From positions 64,501-128,500 of the forward strand of contig NZ_JACIBY010000014.1 in assembly GCF_014195535.1 (NCBI RefSeq): a stretch of 64,000 bases of DNA, read 5' to 3'. Below, piece after piece: positions 39,629 to 48,800 of this stretch. Positions within the stretch are counted from its first letter, which is position 1, and every line of letters begins with the position of its first letter. The position numbers and the translations under genes are program-made. The stretch comes from Runella defluvii. Lineage in GTDB: Bacteria > Bacteroidota > Bacteroidia > Cytophagales > Spirosomataceae. Under the pieces are notes generated by a model. The model was not told the origin of the DNA. It searched no databases and saw nothing but the letters and a program-made list of their open reading frames with translations.

Positions 39629-40312
39629 ATGAGCATAAAAGTTGTAGCGTTTGACGCGGATGATACATTGTGGGTAAATGAGCCTTTTTTTTACGAAACA
39701 GAAAGAAAACTCTGTGCCTTACTGGAGGATTATTTACCCCACCATACAGTTTCTCAAGAGTTGTATCGAATGCAAATTCAGAACCTTCCGTTGTATGGGT
39801 ACGGGGTGAAGAGCTTCATTCTGAGTATGATAGAGATGGCCATGTCGGTGTCGGAGAAAACCATTAGTTTAGACGTCGTTGAAAAAATCATTGGGCTTGG
39901 CAAAGAAATGCTCGAAAAACCGATTGAACTTCTGGACGACGTTGAGCATGTTCTACATTCGCTTTCGGGGCGGTATCGGCTGGTGGTGGCCACCAAAGGC
40001 GATTTGCTAGACCAAGAACGAAAATTGAAGAAATCGGGCTTGGAACATTATTTTCACCACATCGAAATCATGAGTGAAAAGCGTGAGATTGATTACCGCA
40101 AGCTCATCAAACACCTCGACATAGAACCCGAAGAATTTGTCATGATTGGTAATTCGCTCAAATCTGACGTATTGCCAGTTTTGACCATGGGAGGACACGG
40201 TTTTCACGTTCCGTTTCATACGACTTGGGCTTTTGAACAAATCGACCATCGCATCGAACATGCTAATTTCAAGGAGTTTACTTCATTGAAGGAAGTGCTG
40301 GCGCATTTGTAA
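39629..40312 (+). CDS. HAD-family hydrolase
   Basis: The 227-residue product has motif I FDADDTLW (near residue 9), a helical cap, the motif II region LVVATKGD, and motif IV in MIGNSLKSDVLPVL. It is probably a phosphatase of the HAD superfamily (FMN phosphatase/YjjG-like). The substrate is unknown. It ends 10 bp before the TonB-receptor gene and may be co-transcribed with it. Confidence 0.85.
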   Translation: MSIKVVAFDADDTLWVNEPFFYETERKLCALLEDYLPHHTVSQELYRMQIQNLPLYGYGVKSFILSMIEMAMSVSEKTISLDVVEKIIGLGKEMLEKPIELLDDVEHVLHSLSGRYRLVVATKGDLLDQERKLKKSGLEHYFHHIEIMSEKREIDYRKLIKHLDIEPEEFVMIGNSLKSDVLPVLTMGGHGFHVPFHTTWAFEQIDHRIEHANFKEFTSLKEVLAHL

Positions 40313-40322
40313 TGTAAAAGCA

Positions 40323-42656
40323 ATGGCTAAAAGATACTGGTCGGTTATAAGTTGTCTATTTCTACTGCAATGCTGGTCAATGAATGGTTGGGGACAAAAT
40401 ATTTCTCAAACCATTAAAGGTCAGGTTATTGATGCAGAATCTAGGCAGCCTTTGGTGGGAGCGAGTGTGGTGGTAGCCTCAGTTCAGCCGTTGTTGGGGG
40501 CGCAAACGGATGTCAATGGTTTTTTCAGAATTACGGGCGTCACCGTGGGGCGTCATACGCTAAAAGTATCTTTTTTGGGGTACGAAAATGGCCTCATTCA
40601 AGAGCTAGTTGTGGGGGCTGGAAAGGAGATTGACCTCACGATTCGGCTGACGGAGTCGCTTCAGCAATTGGAAACGGTTACGGTCAAAGCATCACCGCAA
40701 AACGGAACTGCGCTGAACGAAATGGCTACAGTTTCGGCACGGTCGTTTTCGGTGGAGCAGGTCAAACGATACGCGGCAGCCATCAATGACCCCGCGCGTA
40801 TGGCGCTTACTTACGCAGGAGTGGCCAACAATAATGAACAAAGCAATGCGCTCATTATCAGAGGGAATAGCCCAAAAGGTGTATTGTGGCGGATGGAAGG
40901 TGTGGAAATTCCGAACCCAAATCATTTTGCCGAAGAAGGGGCAACGGGAGGAGGAATTAGTGCTTTGAGTGTCAATATGTTGAGCAACTCCGACTTTTTT
41001 ACGGGGGCATTTCCAGCCGAATACGGGAATGCTACTTCGGGGGTTTTTGATTTAAAACTACGCAAAGGAAACCACGAAAAACGCGAATATTCGGTGCAGG
41101 TAGGGGTACTTGGAGCGGATATTGCCGCCGAAGGCCCTTTTAAGCCGTCGGGGAAATCTTCTTATTTGGTGAATTACCGCTATTCGACCCTCGAAATGAT
41201 CAAGCGGGCGGGTATTGAAATCATTGGAGATGCAGCGCCAGATTTTCAAGACGGGGCGTTTAAATTCTTTTTCCCGACTTCTAAAAACAGTACTTTGTCG
41301 TTGTGGGGAATGGGAGGGTTGAGCCGACAAATTCGCCGCCGTACCACCCAAAACGATGCGTTTCATTCTGACCGTGCGGTAGTTGGGTTGAACTACACGC
41401 ACTTTTTATCTAACCAATCGTACCTAGATGCAACGCTGAGTTGGGCGGCTAATCGGCAAACGTACGATGCGACTCGTTTGCAACAAATTTACGTTCGAAA
41501 GGAAGATTTTACGAACCAAGCCTACCGCCTTTCGTTGCAATGGAATCATAAAATCAACGCGCAGCATTCACTTCGCACGGGGTTGATTGTAAGTGATTTG
41601 AGGTTCGTTTTGCTCAATCAGACTATTGATGGGCCACGCCTTAGTACGACGGTCAACCAGCGCGGTGAAACCTCACTTGTACAGGCGTACGGTCAATGGA
41701 AATTTCGTGCTTCACCTACTTTTACGCTGACTTCAGGGCTTCACGCGACTCGGCTGGGAGTCAATGGCCAAACTTCTGTTGAACCTCGGGCGGGATTTCG
41801 TTGGAATGTTTTGCCCCGCCATGCCTTGACGGCTGGGTTGGGCGTACACAGCCGAATCGAAGCGCTATCGACTTATTTTGCGGAAGTTAAAAGCACCAAT
41901 GGGGCAACTTCCCAAGCCAATAAAAACTTGGATTTGATGAAATCAGCGCATTTTGTGTTGGGGTATGAATTTCGTCCGCGTGAAGATTGGCGCTGGCAAG
42001 TCGAAACGTATTACCAGCGTCATTTTGACGTTGCCATTGGAACTGCCTACGCCAAAACCATTTTTTTACAAACGGAATCCATGCTCAATTTGATGGATGG
42101 CTACCTCACCGATTCGTTGGTAAGCACAGGCACAGGGCGGAATTATGGCATTGACTTCACACTAGAGAAGTTTTTGACAAATGGCTTTTACTTTATTCTC
42201 ACCTCGTCGGTGTACCAAGCCAAATACACTGCCCGCGATGGCATTGAACGCAATAGCCGTTTTAATGGCAATTTTGTGCAGAATATTCTTTTGGGTAAAG
42301 AATGGAAAATGGGAAAAATGAAAACCAATACGTTGGCCGTCAACATCCGAAGCCTGTGGGCGGGCGGTAACCGTTACGTTCCGATTGATTTAGCACAATC
42401 CCAAAAACGTAACACGACTGTCAGGGTCTATGAGCGCTCTTACGAGGAGAAACTGCCCAATTATTTTCGATTCGATACCCGTATTAGCTTTACCAAAAAC
42501 CGCCGAAAAACCACGTCAACACTCTCACTGGACGTTCAAAATGTCTTCAATCGGCTCAATTTATACCAACCTTTCTACGATACTGCCACCAAAAGCTTGC
42601 AATTTGATACCCAATTGGGTCTAGTGCCGATTCTGAATTGGCGAATTGAATTTTAG
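40323..42656 (+). CDS. TonB-dependent receptor-like outer-membrane protein
   Basis: The 777-residue product has a signal peptide (SMNGWGQ). A carboxypeptidase-regulatory-like domain follows (VIDAESRQPLVGASVVVASV, GFFRITGVTVGRHTLKVSF), then a plug region (ALIIRGNSPKGVLWRMEGVE) and an outer-membrane barrel ending in LGLVPILNWRIEF with terminal Phe. No SusD partner is adjacent. It probably takes up a ligand or acts as an adhesin-type barrel. Confidence 0.85.
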   Translation: MAKRYWSVISCLFLLQCWSMNGWGQNISQTIKGQVIDAESRQPLVGASVVVASVQPLLGAQTDVNGFFRITGVTVGRHTLKVSFLGYENGLIQELVVGAGKEIDLTIRLTESLQQLETVTVKASPQNGTALNEMATVSARSFSVEQVKRYAAAINDPARMALTYAGVANNNEQSNALIIRGNSPKGVLWRMEGVEIPNPNHFAEEGATGGGISALSVNMLSNSDFFTGAFPAEYGNATSGVFDLKLRKGNHEKREYSVQVGVLGADIAAEGPFKPSGKSSYLVNYRYSTLEMIKRAGIEIIGDAAPDFQDGAFKFFFPTSKNSTLSLWGMGGLSRQIRRRTTQNDAFHSDRAVVGLNYTHFLSNQSYLDATLSWAANRQTYDATRLQQIYVRKEDFTNQAYRLSLQWNHKINAQHSLRTGLIVSDLRFVLLNQTIDGPRLSTTVNQRGETSLVQAYGQWKFRASPTFTLTSGLHATRLGVNGQTSVEPRAGFRWNVLPRHALTAGLGVHSRIEALSTYFAEVKSTNGATSQANKNLDLMKSAHFVLGYEFRPREDWRWQVETYYQRHFDVAIGTAYAKTIFLQTESMLNLMDGYLTDSLVSTGTGRNYGIDFTLEKFLTNGFYFILTSSVYQAKYTARDGIERNSRFNGNFVQNILLGKEWKMGKMKTNTLAVNIRSLWAGGNRYVPIDLAQSQKRNTTVRVYERSYEEKLPNYFRFDTRISFTKNRRKTTSTLSLDVQNVFNRLNLYQPFYDTATKSLQFDTQLGLVPILNWRIEF

Positions 42657-42672
42657 GGGCTTTTTCTGGTCA

Positions 42673-42834
42673 TCCTTTGGCGCGTGCAGGTCGGGTTGTG
42701 AGCAACCTTTGGCACGGGCAAGTCGGGTTGTGAGCAACCCTTGGTACGGGAAAGTCGGGTTGTGAGCAACCCTTGGTACGGGAAAAAGCGGGTTGTGAGC
42801 AACCCGCTGCACGAGAAAGCAACCTGCTGCACGG
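42673..42834. repeat. Extragenic palindromic repeat array
   Basis: About four copies of a 31-33-bp unit contain the palindrome GGGTTG-TGAG-CAACCC (for example 42725-42740 and 42757-42772). The last copy has an extended stem AGCGGGTTG/CAACCCGCT (42787-42808). It lies between two rightward genes and may act as a transcription stop or mRNA-stabilising structure. Confidence 0.8.
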
Positions 42835-42913
42835 GGTGAAAAAATATTTTTTGGGCAAAAAATTGGAAGTAAATATTTTTATAAACAATTTTGTCGAGAA
42901 AAAGAAAGGGTAA

Positions 42914-43534
42914 ATGCCAAAAATCGACCACGATACCAAAGACCGTATTTTAGCTGCTGCTGAAAAAGTATTTCACGCCAACGGATTTAAAGGGGCGCGA
43001 ACCTCGCTCATTGCGGAAGAAGCGGGTATCAGTCGGACGATGATGCACTACTATTTCAATTCCAAAGAAGAACTATTTCAGGAAGTGCTCAAGCGGTCGG
43101 TTGGGGTGGTACTCGAACATGCCCAAGGAGTTTTGAACCAGCCCCGCAACCTGAAAGAAATGGTGAACGGTTTGATTGATTTGTTGTGCGATGTTTGTGC
43201 GTTAAAGCCTGGCTTGCCGACTTTCGTGGTCAATATTTTTAATGAATCGCCCGAAATTGCGTATTTCATGGCGATGGGGCAGTCGGATGAACTTCCAAAA
43301 GTGCTGGATCGGTTGCTGGAGGAGGCAAAACAGCAAGGAACGGTACAGTCGGACATCACGGGCGAACACCTAATGCTCCATATATATGGCTTATGTTCAA
43401 TGGCTTACTTGGCGCATAATTACATCAAAGCCAAAGAAAAACGCAGCGACGAAGCAATGACTGCTTTTTTGGAGGAGCGTAGGGTACAAATCAAAAGCTT
43501 TGTGTGGCACGCCCTTGGTAATCAGGGGATGTAA
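42914..43534 (+). CDS. TetR/AcrR-family transcriptional regulator
   Basis: The 206-residue product has the classic N-terminal helix-turn-helix: RILAAAEKVFHANGFKGART, then LIAEEAGISRTMMHYYFNSK and EELFQEVL. The C-terminal ligand-binding domain is typical in length. It sits 100 bp upstream of a PhlG-like hydrolase and an FAD oxidase in the same direction, and the gap could hold its operator. It probably represses these genes until an aromatic ligand appears; this is inference. Confidence 0.85.
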   Translation: MPKIDHDTKDRILAAAEKVFHANGFKGARTSLIAEEAGISRTMMHYYFNSKEELFQEVLKRSVGVVLEHAQGVLNQPRNLKEMVNGLIDLLCDVCALKPGLPTFVVNIFNESPEIAYFMAMGQSDELPKVLDRLLEEAKQQGTVQSDITGEHLMLHIYGLCSMAYLAHNYIKAKEKRSDEAMTAFLEERRVQIKSFVWHALGNQGM

Positions 43535-43634
43535 GCACTTGTGAAGGGTGTTGAATTGAAAAAGGCGTTTCGCCTTATTTTTTGTGATTTATATAAACAA
43601 TTTTGTTGAACTAAAATGTATAAAATAATTTAAC

Positions 43635-44462
43635 ATGACAACCCACGCTACCTACATGGGGTACCGAACGGACGATTTCGAACATCCCTTTGCTAAGTTT
43701 TTTAACGATATGATTGCCTCAATTCCTGCCAATGTAGCTGCGGCATTGGAACATGCCTTGCCGTCGTCGGAGGCGTTGGATTTTGAGGAGGTGACCAAAA
43801 TGGCAAACAAAGGCTACGATTCGGTTGAAAATGGGTACTTCATGCTGCCTGACGGCGGGCTACACGTGGCCGTGCTAACCCCTATGCTGCATGTAACACC
43901 TCCCATGTGGGACTGGTGGTTTGGCTGGCACGGTTGCCAAGATAATCGCTATAAATTATGGCATCCTGCTGCCCACAAATCTGCTCGCTGGGAAGATGGT
44001 CGGGAAGATGAAGCGTACATTGGCCGCACGTCTATCATTGAAGAGTACATTGGAACCTCCCTCGAAAAAGCAGCTATTCAGTTCGTTCATCCCACTGCAT
44101 TGGGGTTTTCGGAGGAGCAGATTGCCGACAAAGAAGAAGTGGTGTATATCTGCGCACGTTTGGGGTATCCGCATTTGCCCGTTGATTTTGGTTGGCTAGT
44201 ACACCAGGTTCGCAAAACCGCCGTTGGTGCCGAAATGCGTTCGCGGTTCTGGATGGGCGGAAAACACATTCAGTTGAGGGGAGAAAACAAGTTGGTTCAA
44301 CTGGTGTCAGCAGTTTTGCCAAAAATTGCACATCTGCCTGAACGTCAGGCGAAGGACTTATTGCAGCATTGCTCCGAAGAAATGAATCATCTGGCCAAAA
44401 TCTTGCCCGACTTATACCACGAATTTCACGAATCCAACCCTTTAAAAACCATTTTAACATGA
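43635..44462 (+). CDS. PhlG-like (DAPG hydrolase family) protein
   Basis: The 275-residue product has WDWWFGWHGCQDNRYKLWHP followed by AAHKSARW and RTSIIEEYIGT. This is the metal-binding signature seen in 2,4-diacetylphloroglucinol hydrolase-like proteins, C-C hydrolases. Its natural substrate here is unknown. The stop overlaps the start of the FAD oxidase (ATGA), so the two enzymes are translationally coupled and probably act in one pathway. Confidence 0.6.
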   Translation: MTTHATYMGYRTDDFEHPFAKFFNDMIASIPANVAAALEHALPSSEALDFEEVTKMANKGYDSVENGYFMLPDGGLHVAVLTPMLHVTPPMWDWWFGWHGCQDNRYKLWHPAAHKSARWEDGREDEAYIGRTSIIEEYIGTSLEKAAIQFVHPTALGFSEEQIADKEEVVYICARLGYPHLPVDFGWLVHQVRKTAVGAEMRSRFWMGGKHIQLRGENKLVQLVSAVLPKIAHLPERQAKDLLQHCSEEMNHLAKILPDLYHEFHESNPLKTILT

Positions 44463-45808
44463 AACCAATTGCTATTTCAGGGGACATTATCCAACAAGGA
44501 GACAAAGGCTTTGATAGGGCCATTATGGATACCCTTTTTAATCAATGGGAACCAGGCCGCCGCCCCGATATGATGGTAACCCCCAAAACCATCGACGACA
44601 TTATTGACACCATTCATTACGCTCGGAAAGAAGGAAAACACATCAGTATTTGTTCGGGAGGGCACAGTTGGTCGGCCAACCACGTTCGGAACAACAGCGT
44701 GTTGATTAACATGCGAAAATTTGATGCGTATGAGGTAAACCGTGAGGCGATGACGGCCAAAGTAGGGCCAGGGGTAGGAGGAAGTACGTTGCTGACGGCC
44801 TTGTTTGACCAAGACTTGTTTTTTCCTGCGGGGCACTGCAAAGGTGTATGTGTAGGCGGTTATCTGCTTCAAGGAGGCTTTGGATGGAACGGACGAAAGT
44901 TGGGTATGGCCTGCGAAAATGTCATTGGTATTGACGTGGTTACGGCTAATGGCGACTATGTTCATGCCAACGAACACCACAATTCGGATATTTATTGGGC
45001 AGCGCGGGGTTCAGGCGGGGGATTTTTTGGCGTAGTAGTGGCGTTTCATTTACGACTTTTCAAGAAGCCTGCCTATTGCGGGTCTATTACCCACGTATTT
45101 GATATTCAGCACCTTGAAGATGTGTTTCGGTGGGCGCACGAAATTGGGCCGAGTGTGCCTGATGCCGTCGAATTTCAGTTGCTCACAAGCCGTAAAGTTT
45201 TGAAGTTTTTGGGGCCAGGTATAGAGGCTGTTGCGCCTATTTTTGCCGATACCAAAGACGAACTCGAAGAGGCCAAGGCGTTTATGTTGAATAGCCCCAT
45301 TAAGCAAAAAGCATTTTTTAAAACACCTTATTTGAAAGCCAATATGTCGTCGATGTATCGTTTTGTGATGACGCATTATCCCGACGACCACCACTGGGGA
45401 GTCGATAATATGTGGACCAAAGCTTCCATCGATGAGCTTATGCCTTATTTGAAAGGCATGGTTGAAACCTTGCCACCTGCACCTTCGCACATGCTTTGGC
45501 TTAACTGGTACCCACCAAAGCGCCTACAAGACATGGCGTATTCGCTGGAAGATAACATTTACATTGCCCTGTACGGTACATGGAAAGACGCAAACGACAT
45601 CCCAAACTACGGCAGTTGGGCCAAAGGATGGATGGAAAAAGCCAATCACTTGTCCACAGGAATTCAGTTGGCCGACGAAGGGCTTCACCAGCGGATGGCT
45701 CCTTTTGTGGCGACGGATAATCTAAAACGCCTCGACGAAGTACGCGCCCAACGCGATCCGAATGGATTATTTAACCCTTGGCATAGTCGCCCTACGCTGA
45801 CTTTATAA
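44459..45808 (+). CDS. FAD-linked oxidase (berberine-bridge type)
   Basis: The start at 44459 overlaps the preceding stop. The 449-residue product has a PCMH FAD-binding domain with SICSGGHSW (His flavin site) and VGGYLLQGGFGWNGRKLGMA. A substrate domain and a C-terminal berberine-bridge segment (VRAQRDPNGLFNPWHSRP) follow. A second Cys (GHCKGVCVGG) near the usual 6-S-cysteinyl site could give bicovalent FAD. It probably oxidises a phenolic or sugar substrate in the pathway of the neighbouring hydrolase. Confidence 0.8.
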   Translation: MKPIAISGDIIQQGDKGFDRAIMDTLFNQWEPGRRPDMMVTPKTIDDIIDTIHYARKEGKHISICSGGHSWSANHVRNNSVLINMRKFDAYEVNREAMTAKVGPGVGGSTLLTALFDQDLFFPAGHCKGVCVGGYLLQGGFGWNGRKLGMACENVIGIDVVTANGDYVHANEHHNSDIYWAARGSGGGFFGVVVAFHLRLFKKPAYCGSITHVFDIQHLEDVFRWAHEIGPSVPDAVEFQLLTSRKVLKFLGPGIEAVAPIFADTKDELEEAKAFMLNSPIKQKAFFKTPYLKANMSSMYRFVMTHYPDDHHWGVDNMWTKASIDELMPYLKGMVETLPPAPSHMLWLNWYPPKRLQDMAYSLEDNIYIALYGTWKDANDIPNYGSWAKGWMEKANHLSTGIQLADEGLHQRMAPFVATDNLKRLDEVRAQRDPNGLFNPWHSRPTLTL

Positions 45809-45860
45809 CAAATTCCACACCTTTATTTTTTGTTCCACCACCTCTTTACTACACATTGTT

Positions 45861-48800
45861 ATGAACTCACAGGTTATTTTGCGCCGCGCTTATGCGCTGG
45901 CGGTTGCATTGATTTTGTCTTTACTTATTGGAAATAAAACGGTTTATAGTCAGTCGGTGACTTTTACGCCCAATGGGGTGTGGTTGCCAAGCATGACTTC
46001 CAACGAACGTATCACAATGCCCGTTACGATAGGGCAATTGGTTTTCGATACCAACACGAAGTCGATTTGGTACCACACAGGTGTGGGAGGAGATTGGAAA
46101 GAATTGATAACGGTCAAACCGTCGGCGGATAATTTGGGAAACCATACGGCGACTCAAAATATCAACGTCGGAGATTACTTCTTGTCGCCCGATGGTTTAG
46201 ATCGAGGCTTGAAAGTAGGTCGCGAACAGCTGTTGTTGCAATTGCCCAAACCGCGTTTTCAATTGGGAACAAACTTGGCAACAAATTCACAAATAAATTT
46301 TGCCAACTACACCCGTAATTGGGCCATAAGCACCTCCCAAGACCGATTTGAAATCGTGGACTCGACTTTTCAAACGCGCCCATTTATCATTGAAAAAAAT
46401 GCGTTTCATAACATGTTGTATATTCAGGAGGATAAAATTGGGATTGGAACCAGTTCGCCTCGCGAAAAGTTAGACGTGGCGGGAAAAGTAAAAATGAATG
46501 GTTTCCAGTTGCACAATGGCACCAATACAGCAGGGTTTATTCTGCAATCGGATGCGGTAGGGAACGGAACGTGGGTAAACCCAGCGGCGGCAGGTTTTAA
46601 CTATTGGACGGTTGCCAACGGGGCCATGTTTCCGAATCTAAATGTGAACGTGGGGATTGGAACGGAAGCGCCTAGCTCGAAACTAGAGGTGAATGGGAAA
46701 CTGAAAGCGACAGAAGTAGAAATTGCTTCAACGTTGAAAACGACTTCCATAGAAACATCTGGAACGACGAAAACGACGAACTTCCAGTTGACCAACGGCG
46801 CGACTAACGGCTACATTTTGCAGTCGGATGCCAACGGAAATGCAAGCTGGAAAAGCCCGTCAAGTTTGCCGATTAGCTTTTCTGAGAGCGACCCCAAAGT
46901 GGGATCATCGAGCAGGAATAGTGTACCGAAATGGAATGGCACGAAGCTGACGGACGGGACAATGGTTGACAACGGCAACATCGGGATTGGAGTAACGTCG
47001 CCGACGAATAAATTGGAAGTAGCAGGTACGACAAAAACGACGAATTTACAATTGACCAACGGCGCGACGAACGGTTACATTTTGCAGTCGGACGCGAGCG
47101 GAAATGCGGTTTGGAAAGACCCTTCAAGCTTGCCCATTAGTTTCAGCGAAACCGACCCGAAAGTGGGAGCGTTGACCAACAATGTGTTACCGAAATGGAA
47201 CGGCACGAAGCTGACGGACGGCACAATGGTGGACAACGGCAACATCGGGATTGGAGTAACGTCGCCGACGAATAAATTGGAAGTCGCAGGTACGACCAAA
47301 ACGACGAATTTACAATTGACCAACGGCGCGACCAACGGTTACATTTTGCAGTCGGACGCGAGCGGAAATGCGGTTTGGAAAGATCCTTCAAGTTTACCGA
47401 TTAGTTTCAGCGAAACCGACCCGAAAGTGGGAGCGTTGACTGCCAATGTGTTACCGAAATGGAATGGCACGAAGCTGACGGACGGGACAATGGTGGACAA
47501 TGGCAACATTGGGATTGGAGTAACATCGCCGACGAATAAGCTGGAAGTAGCAGGCACGACAAAAACGACGAATTTTCAACTCACCAACGGCGCGACCAAC
47601 GGTTACATTTTGCAGTCGGACGCGAGCGGAAATGCGGTTTGGAAAGACCCTTCAAGTTTGCCGATTAGTTTCAGCGAAACCGACCCGAAAGTGGGAACGT
47701 TGACCAACAATGTGTTACCGAAATGGAATGGCACGAAGCTGACCGACGGGACAATGGTGGACAATGGCAACATCGGGATTGGGGTAACGTCGCCGACGAA
47801 TAAATTAGAAGTAGCAGGTACGACAAAAACGACGAATTTTCAATTGACCAACGGCGCGACGAATGGTTACATTTTGCAGTCGGACGCGAGCGGAAATGCG
47901 GTTTGGAAAGACCCTTCAAGCTTGCCCATTAGTTTCAGCGAAACCGACCCGAAAGTAGGAACGTTGACCAACAATGTGTTACCGAAATGGAATGGCACGA
48001 AGCTAACGGACGGGACAATGGTGGACAATGGCAACATTGGGATTGGAGTAACATCGCCGACGAATAAGCTGGAAGTAGCAGGCACGACAAAAACGACGAA
48101 TTTTCAACTCACCAACGGCGCGACGAACGGATATGTGTTACAATCGGATGCGCAGGGAAATGCGGTTTGGAAAAACCCAACGTCGTTAGGAATAACTTTT
48201 ACGGAAACCGACCCGAAAGTAGGAAGCCAATTAATGGATTATGTGCCAACTTGGGATGGAACCAAATTGGTAAAAGGGGGGATTTTTGATGATCACCGAG
48301 GAAAAATAGGAATTTTAAACGATGACCCTAAAGCCCCCCTGTCGGTAGGAAAAAGCTACACCACCAACTTAGATGCCATCACTTATTTTAACACTTCCGA
48401 GAACAAACCAGTAGTCATTGCCAGTATTGATAACGCAACTCCTGACAATAATAAAGGTATAATGATAGGAGAGCAGGGAAACGAAATTCAAGGCCGTTCA
48501 GGTAATAATTTGACCACAAATGGTGATTTGATTTTGAATGCTTACGATGGAAATGTCGGTATTGGAACAACCACTCCTACCAGTAAATTGGATGTAGCGG
48601 GCAAAATAAAATCAACGGACTTTCAGTTGACTAACGGTGCAACCAACGGTTATATTTTGCAATCAGATGCGAGTGGAAATGGGATTTGGAAAGACCCGTC
48701 GAGCTTGTCGATTAGTTTTAAAGAAACGGATCCGAAAGTGGGAAATCAGTTGACATATTTTGTCCCAACTTGGAATGGAACCCAATTGGTCAAAGGAGGT

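Noticed and set aside
46811-48085. Repeated leftward frames of 72-86 residues
   Set aside because: They recur every 264 bp only because the sense gene is repetitive; they are antisense shadows.
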